NCBI GenBank assembly: GCA_000310025.1
Contig: FN649750.1
Coordinates: 3,356,921 to 3,420,920 of the forward strand
DNA length: 64,000 nt
Direction of reading: 5' to 3'
Origin: Ectocarpus siliculosus
Taxonomy: Eukaryota > Sar > Phaeophyceae > Ectocarpales > Ectocarpaceae
Shown here: positions 43,686-54,714 of the stretch, piece after piece
Position numbering within the stretch: position 1 is the first letter of the stretch
Layout of the letters: each line of letters opens with the position of its first letter
The notes under the pieces: model-generated
Told to the model about the DNA's origin: nothing
The model's input: only the letters and a program-made list of their open reading frames with translations
Databases searched by the model: none
Program-made: the position numbers and the translations under genes

Positions 43686-44600
43686 GAACTTTGGCCTCAG
43701 CCTCTCCCGGGTTTGAGAATCGCTGGTGCGTGGAACGAGATAGGGATCGGTGCTTCTTGCTTGCGCGACCAAGCGTGGGACACAGCATGGCTATTTGAGC
43801 TGTGCTCTCTTCCTCTCCCTGCATGCAAAAAGCTGGTTTTAAAGAACGAGAGCAGGGTCGGTGCTTCTTGCGCGCGCGACAAATCCTCCGAAACATAATG
43901 GGTGCTCGAACGTTTGCGTTCAAGAACAAACTGAGGATGGTGCTACTTGCTCTCGCGGCAAAGCGCCGGACACATTTATATGCCTGTTTGAACTGTCCTC
44001 TTTCCATCTCTGATTTGTGAACAGCAGGTTTGGCAAACGAGAGAGAGGTCGGTGCTTTTTGCGTGTACGGCACATCGCCGGACACATCGCATCTACTCGA
44101 TTTGCTCTCTCCCTCTCCCCGATAAAAAAAAAAGAAACTGGTGCTCCTCTCGCGGGTGACATATCGTTTGATACGTCATGGCTATTTGAACTTTGGTTTC
44201 TGCCTCTCGCAGATACGAAAATTGCTGATTAGTGGAACATACGGAACATTGGCGCTTCTTGGGGGCCCGACCAAGCGTCGGACATATCATGGCCGTTCCA
44301 ACTTCGCTCCCTCTCTTTCACCGATGTGTGAAAAGCTGGTTTGGAAAACGCAAGCGGGATGGGTACTTCGTGCGCATGCATCAAATTGTCGCACTCGCCA
44401 CCGCATTCGAGTTTTGTTCTCTCCCTCTGCACGGTGTCAAAAATGCTGTTGGAAGAACGACAGGTGGATCGATGCGTGCGACCAAACGGACGAATCAAGG
44501 CTGTTCGATCTTTGCTCTCTTCCTCTCCCTCCCCGGTACATGAAAAGCTAGTTTGGAGAACGAGAGCAAGATCGGTGCTGCTTGCGTGCGGGCGACAAAT
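43686..44600 (+). repeat. ~110-bp diverged satellite, right block
   Basis: Continues the array of 40840-41529, with the unit marker at about 43745, 43857, 43936, 44048, 44136, 44249, 44357, 44465 and 44572. Most spacings are 107-113 bp, with two short ones near 80-88. Because many units are near 111 bp (37 codons), long frames stay open across several units on both strands. Confidence 0.85.
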
Positions 44601-44801
44601 CGTGGGACAAAAGTCGGACGAAGAGTCGCTGTTCCAGCCTACAACTTTTTGCCGAAATGAACATGACAGAGGTTCTGCAAGTACGACATATGTACTCAAC
44701 ACTCATAGCTGTTTGACCCTCCTTCTCCCTTACATTTCGCAAGACTGGACTGTCGACCAACACTGTGATGTCGGCGGGGAATGTGTGTGCGAGAGAGACA
44801 T

Positions 44802-44804
<3 letters not shown>

Positions 44805-44842
<38 letters not shown>
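44805..44842 (+). repeat. (GA)n microsatellite
   Basis: Uninterrupted GA dinucleotide run of about 38 bp followed by G-rich sequence (a G9 run at 44861). No gene in the surrounding 44600-45640, apart from low-complexity frames. Confidence 0.95.
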
Positions 44843-44846
<4 letters not shown>

Positions 44847-45744
44847 GAGCGGGAAAAGGGGGGGGGGAAGGGGCGAGAAAAGGGGCGGGGAAAAGTATCA
44901 AGTGAGAGAAAATGATCACAGGGTGAGATTGAAACGAGCGAGCGGAGGCAACACGCGACCTTTTGCGCATCTCTGGGTCACGCAGCAGTAAGAGGTACCT
45001 TGCTTCATTGTCACCCTTCTCCTCGAACACGCGCACACCACCATGGATCACCGCTGCGTGAACAAACACGGTGTGTTTCCCATCTCCACAGGAGAGCTGC
45101 AAAAGTAAAAAAGTTCCTAATTCGATGCCGCTTCGGGTGGCGCAGGGTTCAAAGATGCAATATCAGTTTCAAGTTTGAATGAACGTACCGTTGGACAGAG
45201 AGGAGTCCTGGGATATGTGTAGGGCAACGATATGTACCATTAAAGCAGGTCAACATGGCGCGACACATTGGATACAGTGGCAATACAGTAAAAGGTGTAT
45301 ATCGTGCCACACCTGCCGCGCTGGAATATGATACCACACCTTAATAGGGGGAACTTTACCTGCTCTGCTTTTACAAGACAAGATATTTCCCCCGCCTGAA
45401 ATGCACAAGGATCTCTGCCGATCAGCAGCGGATCCAAGCGCGCGATCTAGCCGCGCCGAAAGAGGGACAGGTCGCGCTGCGGTACTTCTTGCGAAGGAGA
45501 GCGCGAAAAAGGGTGGGAGAATGGGAGCGTTACAAGAGAGGGAGAGCTGAATGTCAGGGGGGGAAAGTGGAATGAGCAAACCACGGCTACAACATGACCC
45601 AACCACACGTATCCGATCACTGTCTCTACAAATCACACCTTGGATGATAAGTCAAAACTTATCTAGATAGGGATAAGTTCTTATCGCGGTGTTGTCTTAT
45701 CGGTACCGTTTGATAGGGTTTGATAGGGTAAGGGTCAGTATATT

Positions 45745-45857
45745 GGTCCACGTTGATGAGCAGCGGCAGGAATTTCCCACACCTGTGTACGGCCTTCGAA
45801 GTATGGCGATAGGTTTCTGCCAAAACCTATCGTCGCGCGTAATAGTTATCGATAAGT
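45745..45857 (+). repeat. Subterminal inverted repeat of the hAT element, left
   Basis: Starts GGTCCACGTTGATGAGCAGC and includes the internal palindrome GATAGGTTTCTGCCAAAACC. It is the reverse complement of 49434-49546 with only a few mismatches. Confidence 0.88.
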
Positions 45858-46346
45858 TCTACAGACAGCCTATTGGTTAGGCAAACACCTATGGTATACG
45901 TGATCATCTACCTATCGTTGTGTATGATTGTTATCGATACGTGTTTGTAACTACCCTTCTTTTAAGAAGATATATATCGATAGCCAATGGCTCAATCTTA
46001 TCGAATGATATGATAGCTATCGACAAATTGTTCGCCAGCATATCGTCCTGGGGAACCCATCGTTATACAAAGCATCAAATCGGATCGGGGCCAACCTCCG
46101 ACACAAAGATTCAAAAATATTCGCCGACCGCGATGGGAAAACGGGAACCATACATTCCAAAGAAAAGTTCACCGACCGCGATTAGAAAAAGTAGTCAAGA
46201 TTCCAAGATAACAAAAAAGCGCCGGCAATCAACGAAGTGCGGTGAATTTTGCCGAACAATCACCCGATTAGCGATTACATGTTTGCCGAGCTGGCGATCA
46301 GATTACGCGCCCTCGCGCCCTCTACCCATCACCACATTACACCACC

Positions 46347-49025
46347 ATGGCCGATCCCGGTGATGGCCAGCATGCTGGCGCATCCTCCGGCACCCAGCGC
46401 ACGCCACGTCCATTGAGTGGGCACCACACACAGACCTCGATGAACAACTATCTGCCGAATGACGGCGGGGGTGGTGGAAGTAGTAGCCGTAGCGGTAGTG
46501 GTGGTAGTGGTAGCGTCGAAACGCGAACCGCCGAGCGGGAGACGGATGTACACAAACTGCACTTTCCCAGCGACATACCAGCCGATGTTAAAACGGCTAT
46601 CCTAGACTACCAGCCGCCGAATGGGTACTCGATCTGTTCCATCCACAACGTCAAGTCGAAGCCGAGCTTCATTTGCTTTTGGGGCGTGCGGGTCTCCAAA
46701 CTGCTGGACGGCAAGAAGAAGAGTTACTACAAGTGCATGGCAACACACACCTGCCGTGCGACCAACAAACTGCTATCTTGCTCGGGGTCGACCACTGGGG
46801 CTACGGAGCATTTGAAGAAGGTCCATGACATCGAGAGCGCCACCAGCGCCGACGACAAGAAGTGAGTGCTTTCAGTTCTAGGAGGTGATGTTTCTTGAGT
46901 TCATACTCCATCGAGTTTTTTTTCTGTTGGATGGGGTGTCTCGTTTCTGTGGTGCATGTGTTGGCGTTTCTGTTGTGCATGTGTTGGCGTTGGCACTGGC
47001 ATTCTCCATGACGAGACCTGCAATCGATGAGTTACAGTCGATGAAGTACTGTTGGTGGTTGTTGTGCTTGTCACGCTGAAAACAAAAACGCGCCAATCGT
47101 CCGCTGGTTGTAATCTTGCTTGCGAAAAAAATGCAGAAAGCAAGACACGTTGGACAAGGTCGACCAGGTCAAGCAGAGCATGATCTACAACTCCGACAAG
47201 GTCCGCCACAACATGCTCGGCTTCACGAAAGCGTTCGTCATCTACGCCGCCTCCTCTTTCAGGCTGGTAGAGCAAGTGCCAATCCGCCATTGCCTCGGAG
47301 TGATGGTCCCCAAGGACGAGCTCGAACCGGCCCGTCTCAACAACAAGTCGGTAAGTCTTTCAGTTCATGAGGAATCTCTGGGGGAATATGTGTGGTGGTG
47401 TGCTGCTGTGGACCAAGCTCCTTATACCTTGGATGATAAGGCTAAGAATAGGACCGATCGCCGGCGATAAGGTGGGTTTTAGGGCCTATCGATAGGAATT
47501 GGCGAACGCAATAGGTTTGTAGCTCGGCTTGTTGATGATTTTGGCAGAAAACGATAGTATTCGGAGACACTTGTCGATATCCTGTGATGCCGATCAACGC
47601 AGTCGCCGACACGGTGATCAGCACCCTTTGTTGGCGAAGACAGGGTTCGGTGAAACATGCGGTCAGTTGTTGTACGTCCAATAGCATCTTATCGCTGGCG
47701 ATCAACAGCTATCGTTGGAAAGCAATAAGTTGGCGAAGAACCGGTCGATGCTGATCGCACTCCGCGATACTGTTTCGACATGACATGTCGATGCCCATCT
47801 GTCAATGATGATAAGATCCCATCACCAGTAAGAAAGCCTGTCGATTTTAAAAGTGTCTACGTGTGTCTAAATATCTACTTGTCTCCTCACCTCACATGTG
47901 TATCACACCCACGCTGCACTCTCTTAGCCCTTAGCCCTTGCGGGGGGCTTTTGAATCTGATGAAGGGCGCCGGCGGCGCCGATTTTGCGATGACGACAAA
48001 GGCATCGCCAACGACACGACGAAAGACACTCCGGTGGAGGAAGACCCCAGGAAGGAAGCGGAGACCATCATGAAGGCGTGGCTCGCAGCTCAGGTGGTTA
48101 TTGCATTTGCGCATGGGTTGTAGTTTTGCTGTCGGCCTCGGCGACACGGCTTGTACGTGGAACAATGATTGAAGCCAGTCCAGATCAGCCCCCCTCACCC
48201 CACCCGTAGGTGGTGGTGCCGTGGGGGTTCATGTAAAAATAAATGAAAACACCCAAGCGCATGTAAACCTCTGTCCCGGTTCAAAGCACTGCTCTACTGT
48301 CTATACATAGTTTCCAGCACATGGTTCGGTGCAAAAATTACTTTATGACATTATTTTACGTGCATTCAAATGCGCGAGTTGGGTACCTGTTTTTGGAGAA
48401 ACTCCAAAGGGGGCTCTAATTCTGAGAAGAAACACCTCCCTCGGTTTGTTGAATAGGCGTTTCGATAGTATTTTTTTGCTTGCCAATAATCCACGGGCTC
48501 GACTTAAAGGCCATGGCCGGCTTCACACTTGTATGCCCAAGGTTCAACGCTCGCGATCAACGTTTTCGCATCCATGCACAGATTCCAAAAGAGGAGCGGA
48601 AGGAGAACGTAGCGGACTACTGGCGTCTTCACGGCAACAAACACCCCTTCGCCCTCCGATTGGTCGTGCAGGTGGTGTACGGCGTCCCTGCCTCAGCGGG
48701 TGTGGTGGAGCGAGATTTCTGCATCGCGGATATGTTCATGCCCCACAAGCGCGCCTCGCTTGATCCAGCCAACTTGGAGATGCAGCTCTACCTACGAGCG
48801 CACTTTGACCGCATCCCCATGGACATCCCCAGGCTGAACGACGCTGCCGTGGCAGCCGCCATCCCGAACCGTTTCACGGACCCACAGGCCGTGAAAGACT
48901 TGCAGATCTTGGAGGAGGAGAAGGAGGTGGCGGTTTTCGACTTCGTGCCGGAGGAGGAGGGAGATGACGTCGACGGCGCGGACGCGGACTTGCCCGCTGG
49001 CGGAGAAGGGGTGGGGGACAGCTAG
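46347..49025 (+). pseudogene. hAT transposase, core-deleted
   Basis: Exon 1 (46347-46861) encodes a Gly/Ser-rich N-terminus and a BED-like finger (SYYKCMATHTCRA ... EHLKKVH). The GTGAGT donor and the acceptor at 47137 are in phase; exon 2 (47137-47350) has FTKAFVIYAASSFRLVEQVP and ends at GTAAGT. A third exon (about 47938-48093) encodes an acidic segment ending EAETIMKAWLAAQ. The last exon (48510-49025, AG acceptor at 48508-48509) carries the dimerisation domain: DYWRLHGNKHPFALRL, GVPASAGVVERDFCIADMF, RASLDPANLEMQLYLRAHF. The roughly 300-400 residues of the RNase H-like core with its acidic triad are absent. It cannot transpose alone, though it could still bind ends or dimerise. Confidence 0.78.
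47426..47815. repeat. hAT end-like block inside the element
   Basis: ACCTTGGATGATAAG at 47426-47440 also occurs at 45637-45651, near the left end of the hAT element. The block that follows has the same TATCGATAGG-type motifs and ends near CAATGATGATAAGATCCC. It occupies the place where the catalytic core exons should be. It could be a MITE of the same family inserted there, or a rearranged end. Confidence 0.5.
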
Positions 49026-49433
49026 ACACACTACACCAGTTTCGTGCTCTAACCACTTGGTGCAGGGTTTGTTTTTCCTGCGGAAGGCGTAACATTTGTA
49101 CGCGTGCCGACCTTCCTTGTGCTTGCATTTGTTGGTGTTCCGTGTTCCGTTTTAGCATTCTCAACAAACGTGAGCAGCACCTAGGGGTATGAAGGAGCGG
49201 GCCTGCCGTCGAATCGGGGGCCTATGCTACAATGTCTAGTGATTTTAATTTGAACAAGTCTCGTAGACGGGCCTCGGCAATTTTGTACATGCGTATTCGG
49301 GAACACAATGGGTGGGTCTGTGGTGCGCACACCGGGCTGTGCTTCGTCGCTGCATTTCTTTCTCGCGGTTTTCTGGCGTTGAAATTAACGCTTATAGAAG
49401 AGTAGACTTGTATAGCGAATTTCAACGCCAGAA

Positions 49434-49546
49434 ACGTATCGACAACTATTACGCGCGACGATAGGTTTTGGCAGAAACCTATCGCCATCCTTCGAAGGCC
49501 GTACACAGGTGTGGGAAATTCCTGCCGCTGCTCATCAAAGTGGACC
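49434..49546 (-). repeat. Subterminal inverted repeat of the hAT element, right
   Basis: Partner of 45745-45857. Beyond it, 49610-50010 is rich in ATCGATA motifs typical of hAT subterminal regions. Confidence 0.88.
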
Positions 49547-50020
49547 CAACGAATTGATACGCGAGGGACCCGACACACCGCCAGCACCAATAGTGTGAGG
49601 GCCCGACATATCGCCAGCACCGATAGCTATCGATATGTCAGAGCCGAACTTATCGCCATGTCAATCGATGCCAACAGGCCCCGCCCCGATATATCGAGGG
49701 CGGCAATAGGTATCGATAATATTAACCGTCCTCTACTGGTCTAAATGATATTCATCGATGTCTTCGCGGGAAACTTATCGCGATGAACGAAACAAGGCGA
49801 TCGCATAGCTCTCAATCCACTTGGTGTCCACGATAGGCATCGATAGGCGCTCTGAAAATCTTACCTCGTCGAACGATCTATATCGATATGTTTTGAGTGG
49901 AAGCATCTTTCCCCGTGATAACTACCGATGGGTAACCCTATTATCTTATCGGGACCACAAATTCCAATCGATCGGATGATGGTTGACCTATCGGTGGGTC
50001 GATAAGACCTATCGTCTATC

Positions 50021-51289
50021 TGATCGTCTGTGGTGTGCTCTACATACAGCCTTGCCCAGGCATTGCTTTCAAATCTGGTCCTTTTTTCTCACGGCTCCAT
50101 GCTCTCCATGGAAAATAAGCCGACACACAACAACAGTCACGAAAGAAAAAAAGGCGCGTCACCGAAAGCGCCACAGCAGTTCGAAAATACGCAATTCGGA
50201 TGCCGGCCTATTGTACATGGCCGGGGTGCGCGATCTGAGCACTGGCATGTTAATTGGCCAAGCACGCCGGGCGGCCCGCGTGCTGTTCTCTCAGTTTCAT
50301 GTCTGTATGGAGGCGTCGGACGACAGGGAATTAGACCAATTGACGTGGCCGGGACGCGCAGTCTGAGCGCTGGCATGTTTACTCCTGTTGATGGCACAAC
50401 CTAAATGCATGAAACACCGAGGTGACCGTCACCTCCTTTCCGAATGTCAATACGGTCAAAGGCCGTGGTGACCAACTCCATTCAACACCACCTCCACTAT
50501 TTTGCGAAACACGTTCCAGCGCATAAATCGACCGGCGGAAGATTAAATGCCAAGCACCGGTGCGCACGCCACGAGCGTGAAAACAAGGCGAATGATACTG
50601 GATCGAACTTGTAAAAATTGGAACTTGTAAAATTGCGTGGTTCATCGCTAATCATAGTGCCTCCGCTTTCGAGCCGTCCTTTGGTAATACTTGTTGTTGT
50701 CCTTCATCCTCTGGGATAAAGAGAAGCCCATAATGGCAGTTTAGGGGAGCACGTTGGGGCCACTGATCGTCTTCTCCACGTCGACGTTGCCGTCGGCTGT
50801 ATCACCAGCAACGGCCAGCAGGAGCGCAAAAAAATGGGCTACGCGCTCGTTGGGCGTGTTCTAGGGAGTGTGACAATACTCAGCCCCGTCAACGAAGTCA
50901 AGTGAGACAACCGGGAATCGAACACTTGTTTTCAGCATTGCATTGTAGCTATAATTTGCTGAGCTTGAAAGAGTAAATTTAACATGCGTGTATTCCTGAT
51001 GGCGGGAAAACGAGGTGGAGACAGAAAGGATCTGTTGTGCATTCGCCACTCGCAAATAAGGAGCATTCATGGTCACAGACTTAAGCATTGCTATGGATTC
51101 TCACAGGCCCCCTCAGCGGCAGGAAGATCACTGTCACATATTGTAGCATCACCTTCCTTGACTTCTTGGACGGCGGTGCTCGACCTGCGTTCACGAGGGA
51201 AAAGCACAACAAGAAATGAGACTGGAGCATACGTGGGTGTGATGGGGTAGAAACAGGTTACGAGAATGTAGAGGCTGGATCCTAGGTTC
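50021..51289. other. Spacer, no gene; small tandem duplication
   Basis: GCGATCTGAGCACTGGCATG (about 50229) and GCGCAGTCTGAGCGCTGGCATG (about 50354) mark a diverged 125-bp tandem pair. No gene supported. Confidence 0.4.
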
Positions 51290-52800
51290 AAATCCAGTTG
51301 GGCGTGCGTACCTTCCTCCGCGTCGGCTGCCCCCCTCTTTGGCGGGATGGTATTCGGCGAGCTTTCTTCATCAGCTGCATTTCGGTTGCCTCCGCCATCT
51401 CCGGGTGTACTACCGCTGCCCTCCTTGCTGGCGTCTGTCGACCAACAGCATCGTGCGCAAACAATACACAAATTTTAGACGGACCATGGCGTCGCTGTAC
51501 ACACGGGCGGCCGGCACGAGCAAACATATGACGCACAATTCGGACACGCAGCACACACATGCTCATACGTTCACACCGGGCAATCCTTTGAACTCTTTGC
51601 CGGGTCGTCCTCACCAGCTGCGTTCCCGGGTTTTCGTCCATGAGATGCGCCTGCGGTGCCTCCGCCATCTCCGGGGGGACTACCGCTGCCCTCCTTGCTC
51701 GCGTCTGTCGATCAACAGCATCGTGCACAAACAATACACCAATTTTAGAAAAAATTCTACAAAATGTTAGCGGACTACGTCCAGCCTGTGAAAATGTTGT
51801 TCCAGGGTGGACTGTTGTAGACACACTAACCCTCCCTCGCCGTCCCAGCCTACAGTGGCACAAAATCGGCAATCCGTTTAGTTCCTTTGTATCGTTTGTT
51901 GGTTCTTGTGGGGTTGTTATTCAACGTAGGGTACGGTATCTTCCGTTTATCAAAAAAAAAAAGCGTAAAATCGCGTAATCTTTTGTGTAGGATAAGGTAG
52001 GGATGTTAGGCTAATGGTGTCAATTTGTAGGGTCAGTGAGTAGGGATAAGGTGCGTGGCATCTATGTATTTGGGGTATAGGATGCACAGCAGGGTTGTTG
52101 AAGTTGCGTTATTGCCTCACAAGGTTTGTCTGCTGTAGGAAGAGTTCTCTCGCAGGAGTTCAGTTTTCAATCAAGACCAAATTTTGACGAAAGTGTGGGG
52201 GTGGGTAATGCACAAACAAGACATGTTCACAGGATGAAGTTCCTTGGCGTATGTGTGGGGTTATCATCAGTGCATCATTCTTCCGTAAGGGTACGCTCAG
52301 TAGGTGTGGGTGTGGAACCACGAGACCACCGCAAATCGTTTTACGCGCGCAAATTGTAATCAGGTTCACGCAACAACAGAAGTTTTGGTATGTATGTACA
52401 GCAGTAGTACTTCCCTGTCGTCCGATGTCAGGAAGCAGTCCACTCGCAGCAACAATTTTAGACGGACCTCGGCGTTGCTGTACACACGCGCGGCACGAGC
52501 AACTTACACACAATGCCGGACACGTACACACATGCTTACACGCTCACTCCAGGCAATCCACACCTCGGTTCTCCTGCCCCTTTGAACTCTTTGCCGGGTC
52601 GCCTCCACCAGCTGCGTTCCCGGGGTTCCCTCCATGAGATGCGCCTCCGGTGCCTCCTCCATATCCGAGGGAAGCATCGCTTCCGCTCTTGCCGACGTCT
52701 GTAGATCAAACAGCACCATGGTTGAACAACAAACCAGCGTTTTAGACGTGGTGGTCGCTGCACACAACCTCCCAACGACACGATTAGGTAGACAACCACA
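51290..52800. repeat. Diverged ~300-bp tandem/dispersed repeat, at least three copies
   Basis: Blocks containing TGCCTCCGCCATCTCCGGG (about 51388 and 51656; TGCCTCCTCCATATCCGAGG at about 52650) and TTTTAGACGGACC (51474, 52456) followed by CGCTGTACACACG recur. The central part of one copy is separated by about 650 bp of unrelated sequence (51800-52440). The minus strand keeps frames open through copies (for example 51872-51288), but no family is recognised and the repetition explains them. Confidence 0.7.
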
Positions 52801-53982
52801 CATGGGGGATCACATGTCGTAGGCGGGGGTAGTCTCATATTTCCACGGGATGCAAGTCGACCGATGCAGCATCAAGTGATCGAATGCAATACTTGTGCTG
52901 CCTGCATGCAGAATTTTGATGGACAAATTGTGGACAGGTCTGGTCTCCGCAGGCGAATACCACACAATGCTCTCCTCGTCAAGTCCCTGCTGCTCCTCTA
53001 CAGCGGGGGTCGGAACTGCTGCTAGCTTGCTGGGGGTGATCCGCGCAGCTCCCGCACAGCGGTGTCATATGATACTTTGGGACATAGTATGCTGCTGTCG
53101 TGCGGTTGCGAGCTCTTGCACCGCTTGAATGTTCACAAGGGCCACGATCTGCATGATGTCGATTGCTCTTTGTAGCAGTCAACAGTCTAAATCAGACTAT
53201 TCAACCACCTCTCGACCAATCTCGACACCCGTTGTAGAGGCGAGGAAGAACGAGGGGAGGTACTTGATGGATTTGCAAGCCTGCTGTCATATGTAGGTGA
53301 GGAGACGATACATCACGGCGACTCTATTCGTTTTGTCATGTTTCCTCTTGGCAAAATCATCGCGCAGCTACCAACACAACCGTATCTGTAATGACGGAGA
53401 GTTGTATCCTATTAGCTGTTTCTGGTCAGCAGTGGGCGATAAATGCACCACATTTTCTCGGCCCAATTGCCCAGGATTTACAGCCTTGGCTGTTGCTCGA
53501 GATATTGTGCAAAAAAGCCAGGCTGTTGCCTGTTATGCAGTGAAACTTGAACCAATCTAGTAATACACTGTGTTCTATGATTCTCGCCGAAAGGACCCCA
53601 TGTGTGAGCGTCCTCTGCAGCGGAGGCAGGTAGGGCACTCTGTGACAACATATCAATCTTGTGTGCCAAACGACCTACTCCGGAGTACTTTATTTCGTTT
53701 TGTATTGAGTAGCAGGACCTACCTCTATATCAGCTTCAAGGTGGTGTGCTTCTCGCCGGAGGGGTTTCCATCGTGCTCTCTCTCTCTCTGTTCCGTCAGG
53801 ACGCTCGTGCTCGGCTGGCAAAGCAGGCAGGGGGGGGCACACCAACGGTGACAAAAAATTAAGCTGGGTAGAAGGGTATGCCGCTTCATTCACTGGGCTC
53901 CCACCCGATCACCGCCTCGCCGCCGCCGCCGGCTTCCTGCTGCTGGCCGCCCCCTCTTGCCTCACGGGGCAACTACGCTACC
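52801..53982. other. Spacer with one possible small secreted-protein exon
   Basis: 53297-53560 (plus) is open for 87 codons: a hydrophobic stretch (TLFVLSCFLLAK) followed by a Cys-containing segment (CNDGELYPISCFWSAVGDKC). There is no in-frame ATG, so it would need an upstream exon. (CT)n at 53778-53792. Low confidence; nothing else seen. Confidence 0.3.
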
Positions 53983-54714
53983 ATGTCAAGGCATTGTGTG
54001 TCGGTTCTTCTCCTGATTTGTATCGCTCAAGCATGCCTGGCCTTCGTCCCGAGCTGGACTGCGACGTTCAGGTCGTCACGCTCGCAGTCCCCTGCTTCAA
54101 CGCCTGCGGCGGCGACGTCTTCGCTCTCGCAGCCCTCTGGTGCGACCTGCCTTGTGTTCGGGACGTTTGGCGCTTGTGGGGCGCACATGATGTACCCGGT
54201 GCGAGGGGCGCACATGATGTACCCGGTGCGAGGGATCACGAGCTTGAGCGCGCTGAGCGAGGGCAACGAGGAGGAGGGGGGCGGCGATCATGATACGCGA
54301 GAAGCGGCCGGCGGCAGTCCGGCGGCGGACGAGATCCGTGCGGTCCAGGATGAGATCCGTGGTGTCGAGCGCAAGATCGAGGATGTAGAGAAGGAGACGG
54401 AAGAGGTAGCCAAGAAGATTGATGATATTGAGGCTGCTATTGCTGGGGGCTCCGGGTACCTCGGAATGACCGACCCCGAAGCCCTGTTGAAGCAACTACG
54501 CACGAAGGAGGCGAAGGAGAAGCAACTACGCAGGAAGGAGGAGCAACTACGCAGGGAGAAGGAGCAACTACGCAGGGAGAAGGAGCAACTACGCAGGGAG
54601 AAGGAGCAACTACGCAGGGAGAATGAGCAACTACGCAGGGAGAAGGAGCAACTACGCAGGGAGATCCGCGCCAACAACGCCCCGGCAGGTACGGAAGCGT
54701 CCCATTATGTGTGA
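53983..54714 (+). CDS. Predicted plastid-targeted coiled-coil protein
   Basis: I chose the ATG at 53983 because it puts a textbook signal peptide (MSRHCVSVLLLICIAQACLA) at the N-terminus with cleavage before FVPSWTATFRSSRS. A Phe at +1 followed by a Ser/Thr/Arg-rich, acid-poor stretch is the stramenopile bipartite plastid presequence (ASAFAP type). A 27-bp direct duplication at 54179-54232 encodes GAHMMYPVRG twice. The rest is charged: helices with DEIRGVERKIEDVEKETEE, then heptads EQLRREK from a 21-bp repeat (54541-54666), ending in a short non-repetitive tail and TGA at 54714. 243 residues. Function unknown; the heptad region could oligomerise. The tail resembles coiled coils that precede Crinkler-type domains in algae, so it might be a truncated relative; that is speculation. 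Confidence 0.65.
   Translation: MSRHCVSVLLLICIAQACLAFVPSWTATFRSSRSQSPASTPAAATSSLSQPSGATCLVFGTFGACGAHMMYPVRGAHMMYPVRGITSLSALSEGNEEEGGGDHDTREAAGGSPAADEIRAVQDEIRGVERKIEDVEKETEEVAKKIDDIEAAIAGGSGYLGMTDPEALLKQLRTKEAKEKQLRRKEEQLRREKEQLRREKEQLRREKEQLRRENEQLRREKEQLRREIRANNAPAGTEASHYV
54541..54666 (+). repeat. 21-bp coding minisatellite (heptads)
   Basis: Six units of GAGCAACTACGCAGGGAGAAG, one with a final T, preceded by two degenerate units. The 21-bp period keeps the reading frame and the heptad phase, so copy-number change would alter coiled-coil length without breaking the protein. Confidence 0.95.

Larger units (their letters stand above)
45637..50020 (+). mobile_element. hAT-family DNA transposon, catalytic core missing
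   Basis: Exons of a hAT transposase (BED-type finger at 46.7 kb, dimerisation domain at 48.6-48.8 kb) lie between AT-rich ends dense in TATCGATA-type motifs and a 113-bp inverted repeat (45745-45857 and 49434-49546). Exact outer ends and the 8-bp target duplication expected for hAT were not found, so the outer limits are approximate. The catalytic core is missing. Confidence 0.8.

Noticed and set aside
44600-45110. Ser/Leu-repeat frame on minus across the GA tract
   Set aside because: Produced by the (GA)n microsatellite and the satellite edge; no other coding sign.
51255-51300. tRNA-like GGTTCAAATCC box
   Set aside because: Flanking bases do not form a five-pair T stem and no A box, anticodon or acceptor stem could be laid out.
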